49,054 nucleotides of DNA, from positions 1 to 49,054 of the forward strand of contig NZ_JACHXL010000009.1 of assembly GCF_014192115.1 (NCBI RefSeq). The letters run 5' to 3'. A model generated the notes under the pieces. It saw only the letters and a list, made by a program, of their open reading frames with translations. It had not been told where the DNA came from and searched no databases. Below are positions 33,868 to 44,800 of this stretch, in pieces. The position numbers and the translations under genes were made by a program. The stretch comes from Psychrobacter luti. GTDB taxonomy: Bacteria > Pseudomonadota > Gammaproteobacteria > Pseudomonadales > Moraxellaceae. The first letter of the stretch is position 1. Each line of letters begins with the position of its first letter.

Positions 33868-34083
33868 AATTGATAACTGACAAGTAATAAGCGCTTAGAA
33901 AAAACATTAAGCACTATCATTTATAATTTTTATAATTCTTAACTCAAAATTTATCAAACCATTACCTCTAAGCCTCTGTACAAATTTTAGCCGTACGCTG
34001 CATTTATGCAAAGGCTGTACCTACGCGAAAATAGCAACTCATGTTACCATAGAGTGTTTTTGCCACCTGATGATAGACTGCTC

Positions 34084-36216
34084 ATGCTACCCACTTCTAA
34101 AACTAATAATCGCCCTATTACTACTGCCGAGCTGATACCTGTTAGTCAGCCATTATATTCGCTGAATCAGCCTGCCAAATACCTAGCCACGTTATCCACG
34201 CTAGCATTATTTGCCAGTGCTATGTTGACGCCACTATATGCGCAAGCTGCCCTGCCAGAAGCCATTCAAACGGCGCTCACCCGAGCGAACTTAAGCGCTA
34301 CCGATATCAGCATTGTCATTACCCCAGTTGGTGATAAAAACGCCAGTCGCTTGCCTGCGCCAATTCAGGTTATTAATAGTCCTAAGCAAGGTATTAATAG
34401 TTCTCACATCGATAGCCAGCCAAAATCGTTAAGTGCTGATAATGTTGCTGCAGAACCTAGTAGCATGCAAAAACAAGCGCTTAAAAACAATAATGCTAAA
34501 GAAGTAAGCGTCCATCAAAGCCCATTAGTGACTATCGAGAAGCAAACGATTAAGCAACATGAGAAACAGCTCCATGCTTATACCGATGATCCTTATACTT
34601 ATCAAAGTTTAGAAAGCAGCCCATCATTACTGCCAGATGATAGCCAATCAGTGCCTTCAGCGCCTAATCAGAATAGTAAAAATAATGGCAGTAACGTTAC
34701 GACTAACACTATTAAAATCTCTTTTTCACCACTATTAAGCCATCAAGCCGATATCGCGCGTACACCTGCCAGCACTATGAAACTTGTCCCAAGTTTTATT
34801 GCTTTAGATACTTTGGGCGCTGACTTTGTCTGGCACACTCGCGTCTATCATACGGGCATTATCATCGGCGATAAGCTCTATGGCGACTTGATTATTCAAG
34901 GTAGTGGCGATCCAAAAATGACCCACGAGCGCTTGCAGCAATTGCTTTATAAAGTACAAACCGCGGGTATTCGTCATATCAACGGCGATATTATTGTTGA
35001 TAGTGGCGTCTTTAAAAATGTAAGCAAAGACCCTGCTGCCTTTGATAACTCACCGCTACGTCCCTATAACGCCAGCCCTGATGGTTTTTTGGTTAACTTT
35101 AGCAGTATCGGTATCCAAACCTATCCGCTAGACAATACGCGCGCACAGCTGACCTATACGCCGCAATTGGCAGACTATCAATTGCCCAGTATGATAAACA
35201 CACGCTCAGCTGCCTGTGGTCAAGCTCGCTATAGCTTAGCACCACAGTGGCAATCGACCAAGCTGACGCTCAATGCCAATTTACCAGACAGCTGCGGTGA
35301 GCATGCCTTTTATGTCGCCTATCCTGATGCCAAAGATTTCGCTGCGCGCGTCATTGCTTCTAAATGGCAAACGCTTGGCAATACATTAACTGGCAAAGTT
35401 ATCAGCCAAGAAACGCCTTATAGTATAAATAACACTTCTGATAAACAGGCAAAATCGCCACGTGGTCTGGCCGCTATTGCGATATCGCCGTTACCTATTA
35501 TCAGCTATCCGTCTTTAAACCTTACTCAGCAGATTTATGATATTAATCATTTTTCTAATAATGTGATGACTGAGCAAGTGGCACTCTCTATTGGTGCTTA
35601 TGACAAAGCCAGTATGAATAGAAATGGCATTAATAGTACTAGTCTTAATAAAGCTGGCAGCGATAAATTAAACACTGATAAAGTGGCCATCAATAAAGTA
35701 GACGTGAATAAAAAGAGCGCTGATACGAATAAAATAATTCATCAGCAAGCAACGAGCTTATATCAATTTGGTCAGCCAACAGCGACCGATTATTCGCAAG
35801 CGCTACAAACGATTAATACTTGGTGGCAAACCAAGCTGACTACCCCGCCGCCCCATTTAACCAATGGCTCAGGGCTCTGCCGTGACTGTACCATTAGTGC
35901 CGAAAACTTAAGCGAGCTATTAACCTACGCTTATGAGCAACCAAGCTTTGATGCTTACGTGAGCTCATTAGGTATCGCTGGTGTCAGTGGCACGATTAGC
36001 GCCCATAGCGAGCGCTTGCCCGAGTCACAAGCCATTGGTCGTGCTTGGATAAAAACTGGCACGTTAAATAACGTCACTTCGATGGCAGGCTATGTTAGAG
36101 GCTTATCTGGACAGGATTATGTAGTGGTCGGATTGATTAATAGTGACCAAGCGCTGAATGCTTACACTGCCAGACCCGTATTAGATGCGATGCTTGATTG
36201 GACCGCGCAGCATTGA
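34084..36216 (+). CDS. dacB: D-Ala-D-Ala carboxypeptidase/endopeptidase PBP4 (DacB), with insertions
   Basis: A periplasmic peptidase S13 of 710 residues from the ATG at 34084; an ATG at 34006 adds 26 residues, and neither has a clear ribosome site. A signal peptide ends about PLYAQA-A. The catalytic motifs are S230-T-M-K233, S491-N-N and K657-T-G. It trims or cuts peptidoglycan cross-links. It is far longer than E. coli PBP4 (about 480) because of two low-complexity stretches: about 125 Ser/Asn/Gln-rich residues before the SxxK motif (nt 34336-34713), and an N/K-rich segment of about 45 residues after SNN (nt 35604-35750). The core sequence around each motif is otherwise conserved. Confidence 0.9.
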   Translation: MLPTSKTNNRPITTAELIPVSQPLYSLNQPAKYLATLSTLALFASAMLTPLYAQAALPEAIQTALTRANLSATDISIVITPVGDKNASRLPAPIQVINSPKQGINSSHIDSQPKSLSADNVAAEPSSMQKQALKNNNAKEVSVHQSPLVTIEKQTIKQHEKQLHAYTDDPYTYQSLESSPSLLPDDSQSVPSAPNQNSKNNGSNVTTNTIKISFSPLLSHQADIARTPASTMKLVPSFIALDTLGADFVWHTRVYHTGIIIGDKLYGDLIIQGSGDPKMTHERLQQLLYKVQTAGIRHINGDIIVDSGVFKNVSKDPAAFDNSPLRPYNASPDGFLVNFSSIGIQTYPLDNTRAQLTYTPQLADYQLPSMINTRSAACGQARYSLAPQWQSTKLTLNANLPDSCGEHAFYVAYPDAKDFAARVIASKWQTLGNTLTGKVISQETPYSINNTSDKQAKSPRGLAAIAISPLPIISYPSLNLTQQIYDINHFSNNVMTEQVALSIGAYDKASMNRNGINSTSLNKAGSDKLNTDKVAINKVDVNKKSADTNKIIHQQATSLYQFGQPTATDYSQALQTINTWWQTKLTTPPPHLTNGSGLCRDCTISAENLSELLTYAYEQPSFDAYVSSLGIAGVSGTISAHSERLPESQAIGRAWIKTGTLNNVTSMAGYVRGLSGQDYVVVGLINSDQALNAYTARPVLDAMLDWTAQH

Positions 36217-36295
36217 TGGTCGTTCGTTAACTGCTATTTTTCTAGTGCTATTTATTTTAACAACCTTATGCTCACCCCTTTATAAAGGTCATTTT

Positions 36296-36841
36296 ATGTC
36301 ACGTAAGCCAACGCAGCTGAGTAAGTCTCCCAGTAGTTCAGGAGATAGTCAATCAGGAGATAGTCGGTCGGGAAGCAATGTAACGCTATCAAACCCAAAA
36401 GCCACTCAACCTAAAATGGCGCAATATGTTGGTTTTTTTGCCGTTGGTTATATCCTTGCCAGCGCGATATTTATGATAATTCAAACCAAACTTGCCTTAA
36501 ACTCGCAGCTGGTCACAGTCGTCTCTATCATCATCGGTGCCTATATTGCTGTACATAAATTTATCAAACATCAGCAGCGCGCTCTGGATAGAGGCGAGAT
36601 CAACCGCTTAATGTTCGGCGGCGTCGCAGTGGTTTGGCTGCTCACGATTATTTATTTCTTAGGTATCTGGTTTTTCTTATTTGATGCGGTGAGCCGTGAT
36701 GTGCTGATGGAGATGACCATGCAGCAGCCCCTACCACTGCTTTCGGCTTTAGTTATGATATTGGTGCTGAGCTTAGTCAGCGCGCGTATTAGCATTTGGG
36801 CCATCAATCGCTTACTGGACCCTAAGCGCAAAACCGTTTAA
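36296..36841 (+). CDS. Small four-helix membrane protein (possibly ABZJ_00895 family)
   Basis: 181 residues from the ATG at 36296, preceded by AAAGGT; upstream in-frame starts overlap dacB and have no ribosome site. A polar, Ser-rich N-terminus of about 35 residues is followed by four hydrophobic segments: QYVGFFAVGYILASAIFMII, VTVVSIIIGAYIAV, VVWLLTIIYFLGIWFFL and LSALVMILVLSLVSARISIWA. It ends with the basic RLLDPKRKTV. The topology and length recall the ABZJ_00895 family described in Acinetobacter, but that is a guess from memory. It follows dacB by 79 bp and may share its transcript. The function is unknown. Confidence 0.75.
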   Translation: MSRKPTQLSKSPSSSGDSQSGDSRSGSNVTLSNPKATQPKMAQYVGFFAVGYILASAIFMIIQTKLALNSQLVTVVSIIIGAYIAVHKFIKHQQRALDRGEINRLMFGGVAVVWLLTIIYFLGIWFFLFDAVSRDVLMEMTMQQPLPLLSALVMILVLSLVSARISIWAINRLLDPKRKTV

Positions 36842-37016
36842 TTGTTATTTAAATACTTAGCGCTTTTAAATAGTCAGCAACCTTACTTTTTTATCACTAT
36901 CCAAGCGCATACAAAGTTTTTATCCTATGCATGAGTAAATTACGGTACGCTGTTTCTATAAGGTTTCATGTTAAATAGTATTTAAGTGACATAAATAATC
37001 AATAGGAGCTCAAGCA

Positions 37017-37565
37017 ATGGACATGCTTTTTTTCGATAATATAGACAAGCTCGGACGCATCGTGCTGACTGCGGTAACGGTTTACGTTTTGATTGTCATC
37101 ATTACTAAAGTCTCTGGAAAACGCTCCACCTCGCAGCTTAACAACTTTGATTGGATTGTCACCGTGATGATTGGCTCACTCGGTGCCAGCACCATTTTGC
37201 TTAAAGACATACCGCTTATTGAAGGTCTCTCTTCTATCTTGGTGCTGTATGTCATGCAGTTTTTGGTCACTAAATACGCCTCTATTTCACCGCAATTTAG
37301 CAGCTTTATTTTATCCGAGCCGCGCATTGTTTTTTATCAAGGGCAGTTTTTACCTGATGCAATGCGTGCTGAGCGCTTGACCCGTCAAGAGATTGAATGT
37401 GCCATGCGTTCTGAAGGGGTAAACAGTTTCGATGATGTCGAAGCGATCGTTTTTGAATCGGATGCTCAGCTGACGATTATTCCAAAACCTACTTCTTCTG
37501 ATAACACTGATGATAATCAAAGCGAAGAAAATACGGTATCAGAAACCATCGCCCCACTTATGTAA
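37017..37565 (+). CDS. DUF421 (YetF/YcaP-like) membrane protein
   Basis: 182 residues. Three membrane helices in the first 85 residues (VTVYVLIVIITKVSG, WIVTVMIGSLGASTILL, SSILVLYVMQFLVTKY) enclose the conserved SGKRSTSQLNNFDWIVT. They are followed by the cytoplasmic DUF421 domain: SEPRIVFYQGQFLPDAMRAERLTRQEIECAMRSEGV, and a final strand AIVFESDAQLTIIPK. An acidic Ser/Asp/Glu tail of about 25 residues ends the protein. The ribosome site AGGAGC is good. The family is widespread, with spore-related YetF members in Bacillus; its role in Gram-negatives is not known. It converges on the DUF2147 gene with a terminator between. Confidence 0.9.
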   Translation: MDMLFFDNIDKLGRIVLTAVTVYVLIVIITKVSGKRSTSQLNNFDWIVTVMIGSLGASTILLKDIPLIEGLSSILVLYVMQFLVTKYASISPQFSSFILSEPRIVFYQGQFLPDAMRAERLTRQEIECAMRSEGVNSFDDVEAIVFESDAQLTIIPKPTSSDNTDDNQSEENTVSETIAPLM

Positions 37566-37609
37566 GATAATTGGCAAAAGTTAAAGATTGATAAAAGTTA
37601 AAACATAAA

Positions 37610-37643
37610 AAAAGGATAGCCGCTATAAACCGACTACCCTTTT
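37610..37643. terminator. Terminator between DUF421 and DUF2147 genes
   Basis: A 13-bp stem AAAAGGATAGCCG/CGACTACCCTTTT is fully paired on the minus strand if G-U pairs are allowed, and flanked by A and T tracts. It suits the minus-strand DUF2147 gene best. Confidence 0.7.
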
Positions 37644-37720
37644 CTTTTATCTTTAATTATTACTAGCCGCTATAATCGCTATTTATCAATAGCAACCCTA
37701 GTGCGGATCTAGTGCGGAAA

Positions 37721-38167
37721 TTATTTAATGCGCTGCCACGTTTGCGAACGACCAAAAACCGGGGTACCGACAAAGCCGCGGAGCTTTAGACTTTGACCAT
37801 TATCACTTAGGGTCAATTTGCCAGAATAGGTTTTTCCTGACTCAGGGTCGACCAGCTTGCCGTCACTCCACTGGTTATTACCATCTGCTTTTAAGCCTGA
37901 TAGTATCTGTAAGCCTTCAACCGGTTTATTTTTTAGACTACCAGGGCATTTGGTACAAAGCGCATCCGCATTTTCTTTTTTTAGTACCTTAATGATTTTC
38001 CCTGACACTTTACCGCCGCTTTCAGTTAACTGAATCACGGCCTTTTTTTCGCCAGTTTTATCATCGATGGTCTGCCATTGTGTGCCATTTAACGAAACAG
38101 CAAACACAGAGGTAGAGAGCAGCGCGCCTGCGCTAAAAATAACTAGACTTGATATAGTACGTTTCAT
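37721..38167 (-). CDS. DUF2147 periplasmic protein
   Basis: 148 residues from the ATG at 38167, which has AAAGGAG at ideal distance; an upstream start would add 11 residues. A signal peptide ends about SVFA-V. The DUF2147 body follows: GTQWQTIDDKTGEKKAVIQL, SGKIIKVLKKENADALCTKCPGSLKNKPVEG, and LKLRGFVGTPVFGRSQTWQRI at the end. The C-x-x-C in LCTKCPG is a usual feature of the family and may be redox-active or form a disulfide. The domain is a lipocalin-like barrel in known members; the ligand is not established. It is a single gene with its own terminator. Confidence 0.9.
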   Translation of the reverse strand: MKRTISSLVIFSAGALLSTSVFAVSLNGTQWQTIDDKTGEKKAVIQLTESGGKVSGKIIKVLKKENADALCTKCPGSLKNKPVEGLQILSGLKADGNNQWSDGKLVDPESGKTYSGKLTLSDNGQSLKLRGFVGTPVFGRSQTWQRIK

Positions 38168-38491
38168 GAACGACTCCTTTCGTTTAAAAAAATGTTTCAA
38201 ACTATCTTTTGGTTTATCATAAAGACCTCACAGCGTTGCTCATTACTTTATGACTGTTTCTATTGGTTGTGTCATTACTCGCTAATTTACTTTATTACTT
38301 TTAACATTCTGCCACTATTTTATAGCACAGTATTTAATAATAATAAGCGAAAACCAATAAAATAAAGAACAACTGTTTGTCGAATGCTAGTAAAGCACAA
38401 AATTATGCATTGTAAAAGGTCTGTTTGTTACAATATCTTAAGAGCAGAATTCTTTTGTTACATTTAATCAATTATCAAAGTGATGTGTATT
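38168..38491. other. Divergent promoter region, DUF2147 gene and rlmH
   Basis: About 325 bp, AT-rich, no gene. A TACAAT hexamer near 38430 could be the -10 of rlmH, but no matching -35 was found. Confidence 0.45.
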
Positions 38492-38980
38492 ATGAAAGTA
38501 AGAATATTGACCGTTGGCAATAAAATGCCCAAGTGGGTACAGACTGGTTTTGATGAATACTTCAAACGTATTCAACCGATGCTCAGCACCGAAATCGTAG
38601 AAATCGCGGCGGCAAAACGTGCTAAAAATCCATCAGATGCCAATTTGGCGCAGTACCGCGAACAAGAGGGTCAAGCCATATTAGCCGCCCATGCGACAGG
38701 AGGGCGTGAGCAACTTTGGGTGCTGGATGTGAAAGGTAAAATGCTCTCTACCGAACAGTTGGCTGATAAACTGGCCGATGGCATGCAGCAAGGCGATGAT
38801 ATTGCCTTAGTCATCGGCGGTGCTGACGGTGTATCGCCAGAAGTGCTGGCAAAAGCCGATGTAAAGTGGTCGTTATCCGCGCTAACATTACCGCATCCGT
38901 TGGTGCGCGTGGTGCTAATGGAGCAGCTATATCGGGCGATGAGTATCAATCACAATCACCCATATCATCGCGGTAATTAA
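38492..38980 (+). CDS. rlmH: 23S rRNA pseudouridine(1915) N3-methyltransferase RlmH
   Basis: 162 residues from the ATG at 38492; a GTG four codons earlier is less likely because the family begins MK(V/L)R. A SPOUT-class enzyme that uses S-adenosylmethionine to methylate pseudouridine 1915 on assembled 70S ribosomes. The knot motifs are present: LWVLDVKGKMLSTEQLA, IALVIGGADGVSPEVL and WSLSALTLPHPLVRVVLMEQLYRAMSI. The invariant tail HPYHRGN reaches the active site. It works as a homodimer in the cytoplasm. The partner rsfS gene, often adjacent elsewhere, is not next to it here. Confidence 0.96.
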   Translation: MKVRILTVGNKMPKWVQTGFDEYFKRIQPMLSTEIVEIAAAKRAKNPSDANLAQYREQEGQAILAAHATGGREQLWVLDVKGKMLSTEQLADKLADGMQQGDDIALVIGGADGVSPEVLAKADVKWSLSALTLPHPLVRVVLMEQLYRAMSINHNHPYHRGN

Positions 38981-39141
38981 AAATAGTATTTAAAAAAACT
39001 CCACAGAAGTTGATTTATATAAAAAAGCGTTTGTTTGATCGAGTGAATGCTTTAGAGAAGTAGTGCTTGATACAAAGAATGCTAGGCGAACTCAATGGCA
39101 AAAGAGATTGAAAAACAGGCGCGCGCCCTAATACATGCTAC

Positions 39142-40062
39142 ATGAAACATCCTAAACCTGCAGTACCTAAAGCCTTGAGCGCTCATCCGCAATCTGATGA
39201 CAAACGCCAATATCTGACAAATTCAAAACCGCCGCCTATCACAGCAGCGGCTGCTTGGGAAGATGAGCCTACGATATCGAGGTCAGCGAAACTATCGAAG
39301 CGACCAAAACTGCCGGCGCTATTTATCTCGCATGGGGCGCCAACGCTTGCAATCGAGCAGTCAGCGACTACTAGCGCACTGGCACGCATTGGGCAAAACT
39401 TACCTAAGCCACGTGCCATTATCATTATGTCGGCGCATTGGCAGTCGGCAAAGCTAGAAATCAGCAGTAATCCGCAACCAAAAACTTGGCATGATTTTTC
39501 AGGGTTTACGCCTGAGCTATATGATTTGCAATATCCTGCTGCCGGACATCCAGCGCTTGCTGAAATTTTAGCACAGCAGCTGACGGCGCGCGGTATCACC
39601 TGCCGTGTAAATCCTTTGCGTGTCAGCGACCACGGAGTCTGGGCACCGCTTTTGCATCTGTATCCAGAGGCGGATATTCCTATCGTGCAAATATCCTTAC
39701 CGCAGCATTACGACAGTGTCGCTTGTTATCAATTGGGCGCGCAACTGGCGCAATTACGGGATGAGCAAATCCTGTTGATTGGCTCAGGAAGTATCACCCA
39801 TAATTTGCAAGCGCTACGCTGGCAAGCAGAAAGTGTTGATAAAACCGCTAGAGACTTTAAAGTCTGGCTATTACAACAGCTCAAAACAGACATTCCGAGC
39901 GCCTTAGACTGGCAGCAGTATCCTAATTATCAGAATGTACACCCAAGCGATGAACACCTACTGCCGCTATTCTTTACATTAGGTGCGGGTCAACGTGTCT
40001 CTGTAGTGCACCAAAGCATGGCGCACCATAGCTTGGGTATGGATATTTATCGTTTTGATTAA
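39142..40062 (+). CDS. DODA-type extradiol aromatic ring-opening dioxygenase (YgiD-like)
   Basis: 306 residues. From about residue 57 it matches the LigB/DODA superfamily: LPALFISHGAPTLAI with the first metal His, IIMSAHWQS with the second, SDHGVWAPLLHLYP, ILLIGSGSITHNLQAL, and a last His in VHPSDEHLLPLFF. E. coli YgiD opens 4,5-DOPA; the substrate here is unknown. The first 55 residues are polar and not part of the fold, with no upstream ribosome site, so the true start may differ, although no closer ATG exists. It is monocistronic, convergent with the amidase. Confidence 0.9.
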   Translation: MKHPKPAVPKALSAHPQSDDKRQYLTNSKPPPITAAAAWEDEPTISRSAKLSKRPKLPALFISHGAPTLAIEQSATTSALARIGQNLPKPRAIIIMSAHWQSAKLEISSNPQPKTWHDFSGFTPELYDLQYPAAGHPALAEILAQQLTARGITCRVNPLRVSDHGVWAPLLHLYPEADIPIVQISLPQHYDSVACYQLGAQLAQLRDEQILLIGSGSITHNLQALRWQAESVDKTARDFKVWLLQQLKTDIPSALDWQQYPNYQNVHPSDEHLLPLFFTLGAGQRVSVVHQSMAHHSLGMDIYRFD

Positions 40063-40174
40063 GGAGCTGTTGCAACTAAGCTCTATTCCAACAAAGGCGC
40101 TTTAATCAAAAAGGCTTTGCTAAAATGCACTTTACAACCTAGCATTTGCCAAAAATCATTCCGAGCATACAAAA

Positions 40175-41668
40175 CTATTTTGCAAAGGCGGGTTTGGTAA
40201 ATAATCCCGCGCGCTCCATCTCGCCAGCAATACTAAACAACGTCGTTTCATCATTCATACGCCCAATCAGCTGCATACCGATCGGCAAGCCTTTTTTGCT
40301 CATCCCAACAGGCAATGACATCGCTGGTAACCCCGTAATATTACCTAACAAGGTAAAACCCATTTTACCGAGTACAGGTGAACTGAGCTTTTCAATCACG
40401 CCTGAGCTAAAGGCATATTTACCCATATCAATGCCTTTATTGAGCAATCCGGCACTACGCATGAGCATCTCATCCATACGGCTTGGCGGTAGCACACCAT
40501 GCTTAACAGCAGGGGTCGGTACGGTTGGGCACAAAATCATATCGTAGGTTTCTAACATCAGACCGGTTTGATATTGACTGTTATGCCAGCCATGCTTAGC
40601 ATGCGCCAAATCAACGGCAGATAATGAGCGTCCGAGCATTGCCATATTATAGGTTTGTGGCTCAAGATTTTGGATATGCTGCGCGCCATAACAGCGCTCG
40701 ATATAATCGATGGTAAATGCGGTATGGGCGCAGACTACCACTAAAAAATCGTGCCAAAACTGCTCAATATTAATATTAGGCTCAGCCGGTACCACGCGAT
40801 GTCCCATTGCTTCTAGCTGCTTAGCAGTCTGCTCTAATACGGCGAGCACCTCTTTGTCGACCACAGTATTGGCCACCAATGGCTGCTGATGCAAGGCGAT
40901 GGTTAATTGCCGTGGTGCGCGCATCGCTGCTTGCAAAAACGTGCCATCCGGCGGGGCAATGATAAAAGGCGCACCGATTTCCGCACCGCTAGTCGCATCA
41001 AGCATCGCTGCGCTATCACGTACTGAGCGCGTAATCACGTGGTCAGCAACCGCCCCTTCCCAGCCTTCACCAACGGCTGGACCCATCGGATTACGACCAC
41101 GGCTAGGTTTGAGTCCAAACGCGCCGCACCATGCAGCAGGAAAGCGTATTGAGCCGCCGCCATCACCTGCTCCTGCCATTGGCACGATACCACTTGCCAC
41201 TGCCGCCGCACTACCGCCGGATGAACCACCAGAGCTATAGCCTTTTTTAAACGGATTATGGGTGGCGCCATGAGCTTTTGGTTCAGTGGTGATAATCAAA
41301 CCAAACTCAGGTGTATTGGTTTTACCAAAGGTATTTACGCCAGTGGCTTTCATGCGTTTGACGATTTCACTATCGCTTTCTGACACGATATTGACGCTAC
41401 GACTGCCCATGGTAATGGGCTCATCAGCAAAATAGAAAGACAAGTCCTTTAGCAGATAAGGTACGCCAGTAAACGCACCAGCTGGCAAGCCTGTTTGTGC
41501 GGCGTTATAAGCGCGCTCATCAAAACGATGGATAATAGCGTTTAATTTGGGATTAAGTTGATTGGCTTGGTCAACTGCTGCATCTAGCAATTCTTTGGCG
41601 CTGACTTCCCCTGCATTGACCAATGCAGCCAACGCTATCGCATCATATTGGGTATATTCTTTAAACAT
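40175..41668 (-). CDS. Amidase signature family hydrolase
   Basis: 497 residues, cytoplasmic. The amidase signature spans [36 protein letters not shown] (two pieces about residues 145-185). The Ser-cisSer-Lys triad is given by the Lys in LLKDLS (about residue 72), the Ser in GGSSGGS and the nucleophile in GGGSIR. The following [17 protein letters not shown] and [12 protein letters not shown] resemble 6-aminohexanoate cyclic-dimer hydrolase (NylA) and related broad amidases more than GatA. No gatB or gatC lies nearby, so it is not the tRNA amidotransferase subunit. The substrate is unknown. The ribosome site AAGGAAGG is strong. Confidence 0.9.
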   Translation of the reverse strand: MFKEYTQYDAIALAALVNAGEVSAKELLDAAVDQANQLNPKLNAIIHRFDERAYNAAQTGLPAGAFTGVPYLLKDLSFYFADEPITMGSRSVNIVSESDSEIVKRMKATGVNTFGKTNTPEFGLIITTEPKAHGATHNPFKKGYSSGGSSGGSAAAVASGIVPMAGAGDGGGSIRFPAAWCGAFGLKPSRGRNPMGPAVGEGWEGAVADHVITRSVRDSAAMLDATSGAEIGAPFIIAPPDGTFLQAAMRAPRQLTIALHQQPLVANTVVDKEVLAVLEQTAKQLEAMGHRVVPAEPNINIEQFWHDFLVVVCAHTAFTIDYIERCYGAQHIQNLEPQTYNMAMLGRSLSAVDLAHAKHGWHNSQYQTGLMLETYDMILCPTVPTPAVKHGVLPPSRMDEMLMRSAGLLNKGIDMGKYAFSSGVIEKLSSPVLGKMGFTLLGNITGLPAMSLPVGMSKKGLPIGMQLIGRMNDETTLFSIAGEMERAGLFTKPAFAK

Positions 41669-41831
41669 AACTGACCTTCCTTGGAGAGTAATTGCGTTAA
41701 GGTGTATTCTTAGAATGTGTGCGTATTTATCTGCTAAACCATCACCAGTTTAGTATAAAACATCCCCCTTTATAATCGATAAACAAACTCATTAGTCATT
41801 CACATACTAGCGCTATCATATTTTCCCAATA

Positions 41832-41865
41832 AAAAAGACGAGTAACTTTAGTCACTCGTCTTTTT
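41832..41865 (-). terminator. Terminator of ftsK
   Basis: A 12-bp stem AAAAAGACGAGT/ACTCGTCTTTTT continues inside the loop with ACT/AGT. On the minus strand it ends in a T tract, 24 bp after the ftsK stop. Confidence 0.88.
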
Positions 41866-41888
41866 CGCTATCTAATAAACTCTAAGCA

Positions 41889-44800
41889 CTACATCAAAAG
41901 CTCGCGCTTACCGCTTTTGCCCATCGAGCTGACCAGTCCTGCCTCTTCCATCGAATCGACGATACGCGCTGCACGGTTATAACCAATGCTGAATTTACGT
42001 TGAATACTAGACGCTGATACTTTGCGTGTTTCCATAATAAATGCCACCGCATCATTATAGAGATCGTCATCTTCGCCAGAAGCATTGGCCGCACTAGCAC
42101 CACCGCCAGGACTCATTAATTCAAAATTGCCCGCCATATTATCAATATAATCGGGCGCACCACGTTCACGCCACGCGTCACAGACACGGTTGACCTCTTC
42201 ATCACTGACATATGCACCATGCACACGGTCAGGCTCAATTTGTCCTGGTCCTAAAAACAGCATATCGCCATTACCAAGCATGTCTTCTGCACCGCCGCTA
42301 TCCAAAATCGTGCGTGAATCCACTTTTGAGTTCACCCGTAATGCGGCACGGACGGGAATATTAGCTTTAATCAAACCAGTAATCACGTCGACCGACGGAC
42401 GCTGGGTGGCAAGCATTAAGTGAATCCCTGCTGCCCGCGATTTTTGTGCAAGACGGGTAATAAGCTCTTCAGCTTGCTTACCGACCTGCATAATCATATC
42501 GGCAAACTCATCGGCGACAATGACAATCATTGGCAAGGTTTTTAGCTTTGGCGCTTGGCTGATACTCACGCTATCATTAGGTCGCCATAAAGGATCAAGC
42601 ATCGGATTGCCCGATTTCTCAGCAGCGATGACTTTTTTATTGAACTCGTTAAGCTTACGTACCTTCAATAAGCTCATTAGCTGATAACGGCGCTCCATCT
42701 CTGCCACGCACCATGACAAGGCACTTGCCGCTTCGGTCATATCAGTGACGACTGGCGTTAGCAGATGCGGAATATCATTATAGTTAGCAAGCTCAAGCTG
42801 CTTTGGATCAATCAAAATAAGACGCAGCTCATTCGGCGTATATTTAAGCAGCATGGATAACAGCATCGAGTTTACTAATACCGATTTACCAGAACCTGTG
42901 GTACCAGCAACGAGCATATGCGGTGCGCGAGCAAGGTCGGTAATAATCGGATTGCCGCCGATATCTTTACCCATCGCCATACTAATTTGGGCTTTAGGGT
43001 CGTTGAATTTTTCCGTATTTAACAACTCAATCAAACGTACCATTTCGCGCTGCTTGTTTGGCACCTCAATACCAATATACGGCTTACCAGGGATGACCTC
43101 GACCACACGCAAAGACGCCATTGATAGCGAGCGTGCCAAATCGCGCGAAATGCCCGTAACCTTGCTGGCTTTCACTCCAGCAGCAAGCTCAACTTCAAAG
43201 CGCGTTACTACCGGACCTGGAATGGCATTAACCACGTTTGCTTTTACATTAAACTCTTGCAGTTTAATCTCTAATAATTCAGACAACTGCTCAAGCTCAG
43301 CCAATGTATAGCTTGGCTTACGATCAGGGTCAGGTTTATCTAAAATAGAAATCTCAGGAATAGGCGTCAGACTACTGCGATAAGCGGCCGTTTGCATCGA
43401 ACGTGATTTTTGGCTGAAGGCGGCATCATCACTGATATGCGGCATCACAGGCAGGTCAGTGTCGTCAGCTCGACTGTTATCTTCTGGCATCATGTCAGCA
43501 ATATGATTACTACTATCGCCTTCTGGCACTGCAAAGCTTACCGTAGGTTTAGTCGCGGTGACAGGCGAAGTATTTGTCTGTGCAATGCTAGCTGTAGTGC
43601 CTGCTGCAATACCAGTTTCTGCTGTCGGCGCGAGTTTAGGATTAGCAGGCGGCGTATTGGTCGGTGTCATATCAGCGATTTCGGTAACTTTAGCAACCTC
43701 GACCATCTCATCGACTGGCGTAGCAAAATCTACTGCTGATGTCCTGACTACTTCAGGCTTTACTAAAGGCTCAGCATCATAAGAAAAATCAGGTTGTTCA
43801 ATAGACCAACTTTCAGAAAGGTCATCTATTGATTCATCAACCACATTATTTAATGTATGATCAGCTTTCTGTTCCTGTGCCGCGGTGTCAAATGATGTTT
43901 CTAACACGGGCGCTTCAATCAAGGGGTCATTTTCTTCTAACTCAGGCGCAACTGGAACCGCCGCATTTTCTGCTAGCCAAGCATCAACTAAGGTGTCAAC
44001 TGCTAAGCTATCAACGCTTTCTGCCATTTCATGCTCATCATCATTAACAATATGATCAGAAGTATTAGACGACGCAACAGATTTATCAAAGTCTTGGACG
44101 TTCGGGTTTGAAGCAGCAGCTGTACCATAAACAAGCGTATCTTGCCCAGCAATGGCCTCACTTGCCAACAAATCATCGACCGTATCAGCATCATTCCAAG
44201 CAAAACTTGGTTCGACTTTACGGGTAGGCGCCATAACTGAGGTTACTACAGGCGCTGATGTTTGCTGTTGGTTAACATGACTAAAACTGCTTGCATTCGC
44301 TGAAGCCGTTTGTAATTGCTCATCCTGTCCAGTGCTGTTGGTTGCAGTTTGTGCCACTGCTGCAGCGGCTGACATGGACGCTTTGACGCTAGCACCTAGA
44401 CCTGACGTCGCTAAAAAATCTTTCAACACGTTATTAAAACGACCGCTCTTATCTGCTGTTTGGGCATGACTTGCATGGTCAGTAGCTGACAAATCCAGTG
44501 GTAATTGCTCAAAGGCTGCAGCGGCTTTTTCACCTGTTACATTATCGTCATCATTTTGCTGTTGCTCAGCTGCTGCCTGCACAGCTTGTCTATTATCCTG
44601 CTTACTATCATTATCTTGAACCGCAGCATCGCGCCATGACCACGTTTTGATTTTCTGATAAATCGCCAGCCAATGAATATTAAAGGCAAAAGTTGCAGTA
44701 ATCACTACAAATACCGCTAAAAACGTCACACTGCCCCACTGCGATAAGAGCTGTGCCAAACGTGCTTGCAGCTCAAGACCAATAATACCGCCAGCAACGC

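Noticed and set aside
36185..36295. Upstream extension of the four-helix membrane protein overlapping dacB
   Set aside because: The ATG at 36296 has a good ribosome site, and the additional 37 residues are translated from the end of dacB in another frame.
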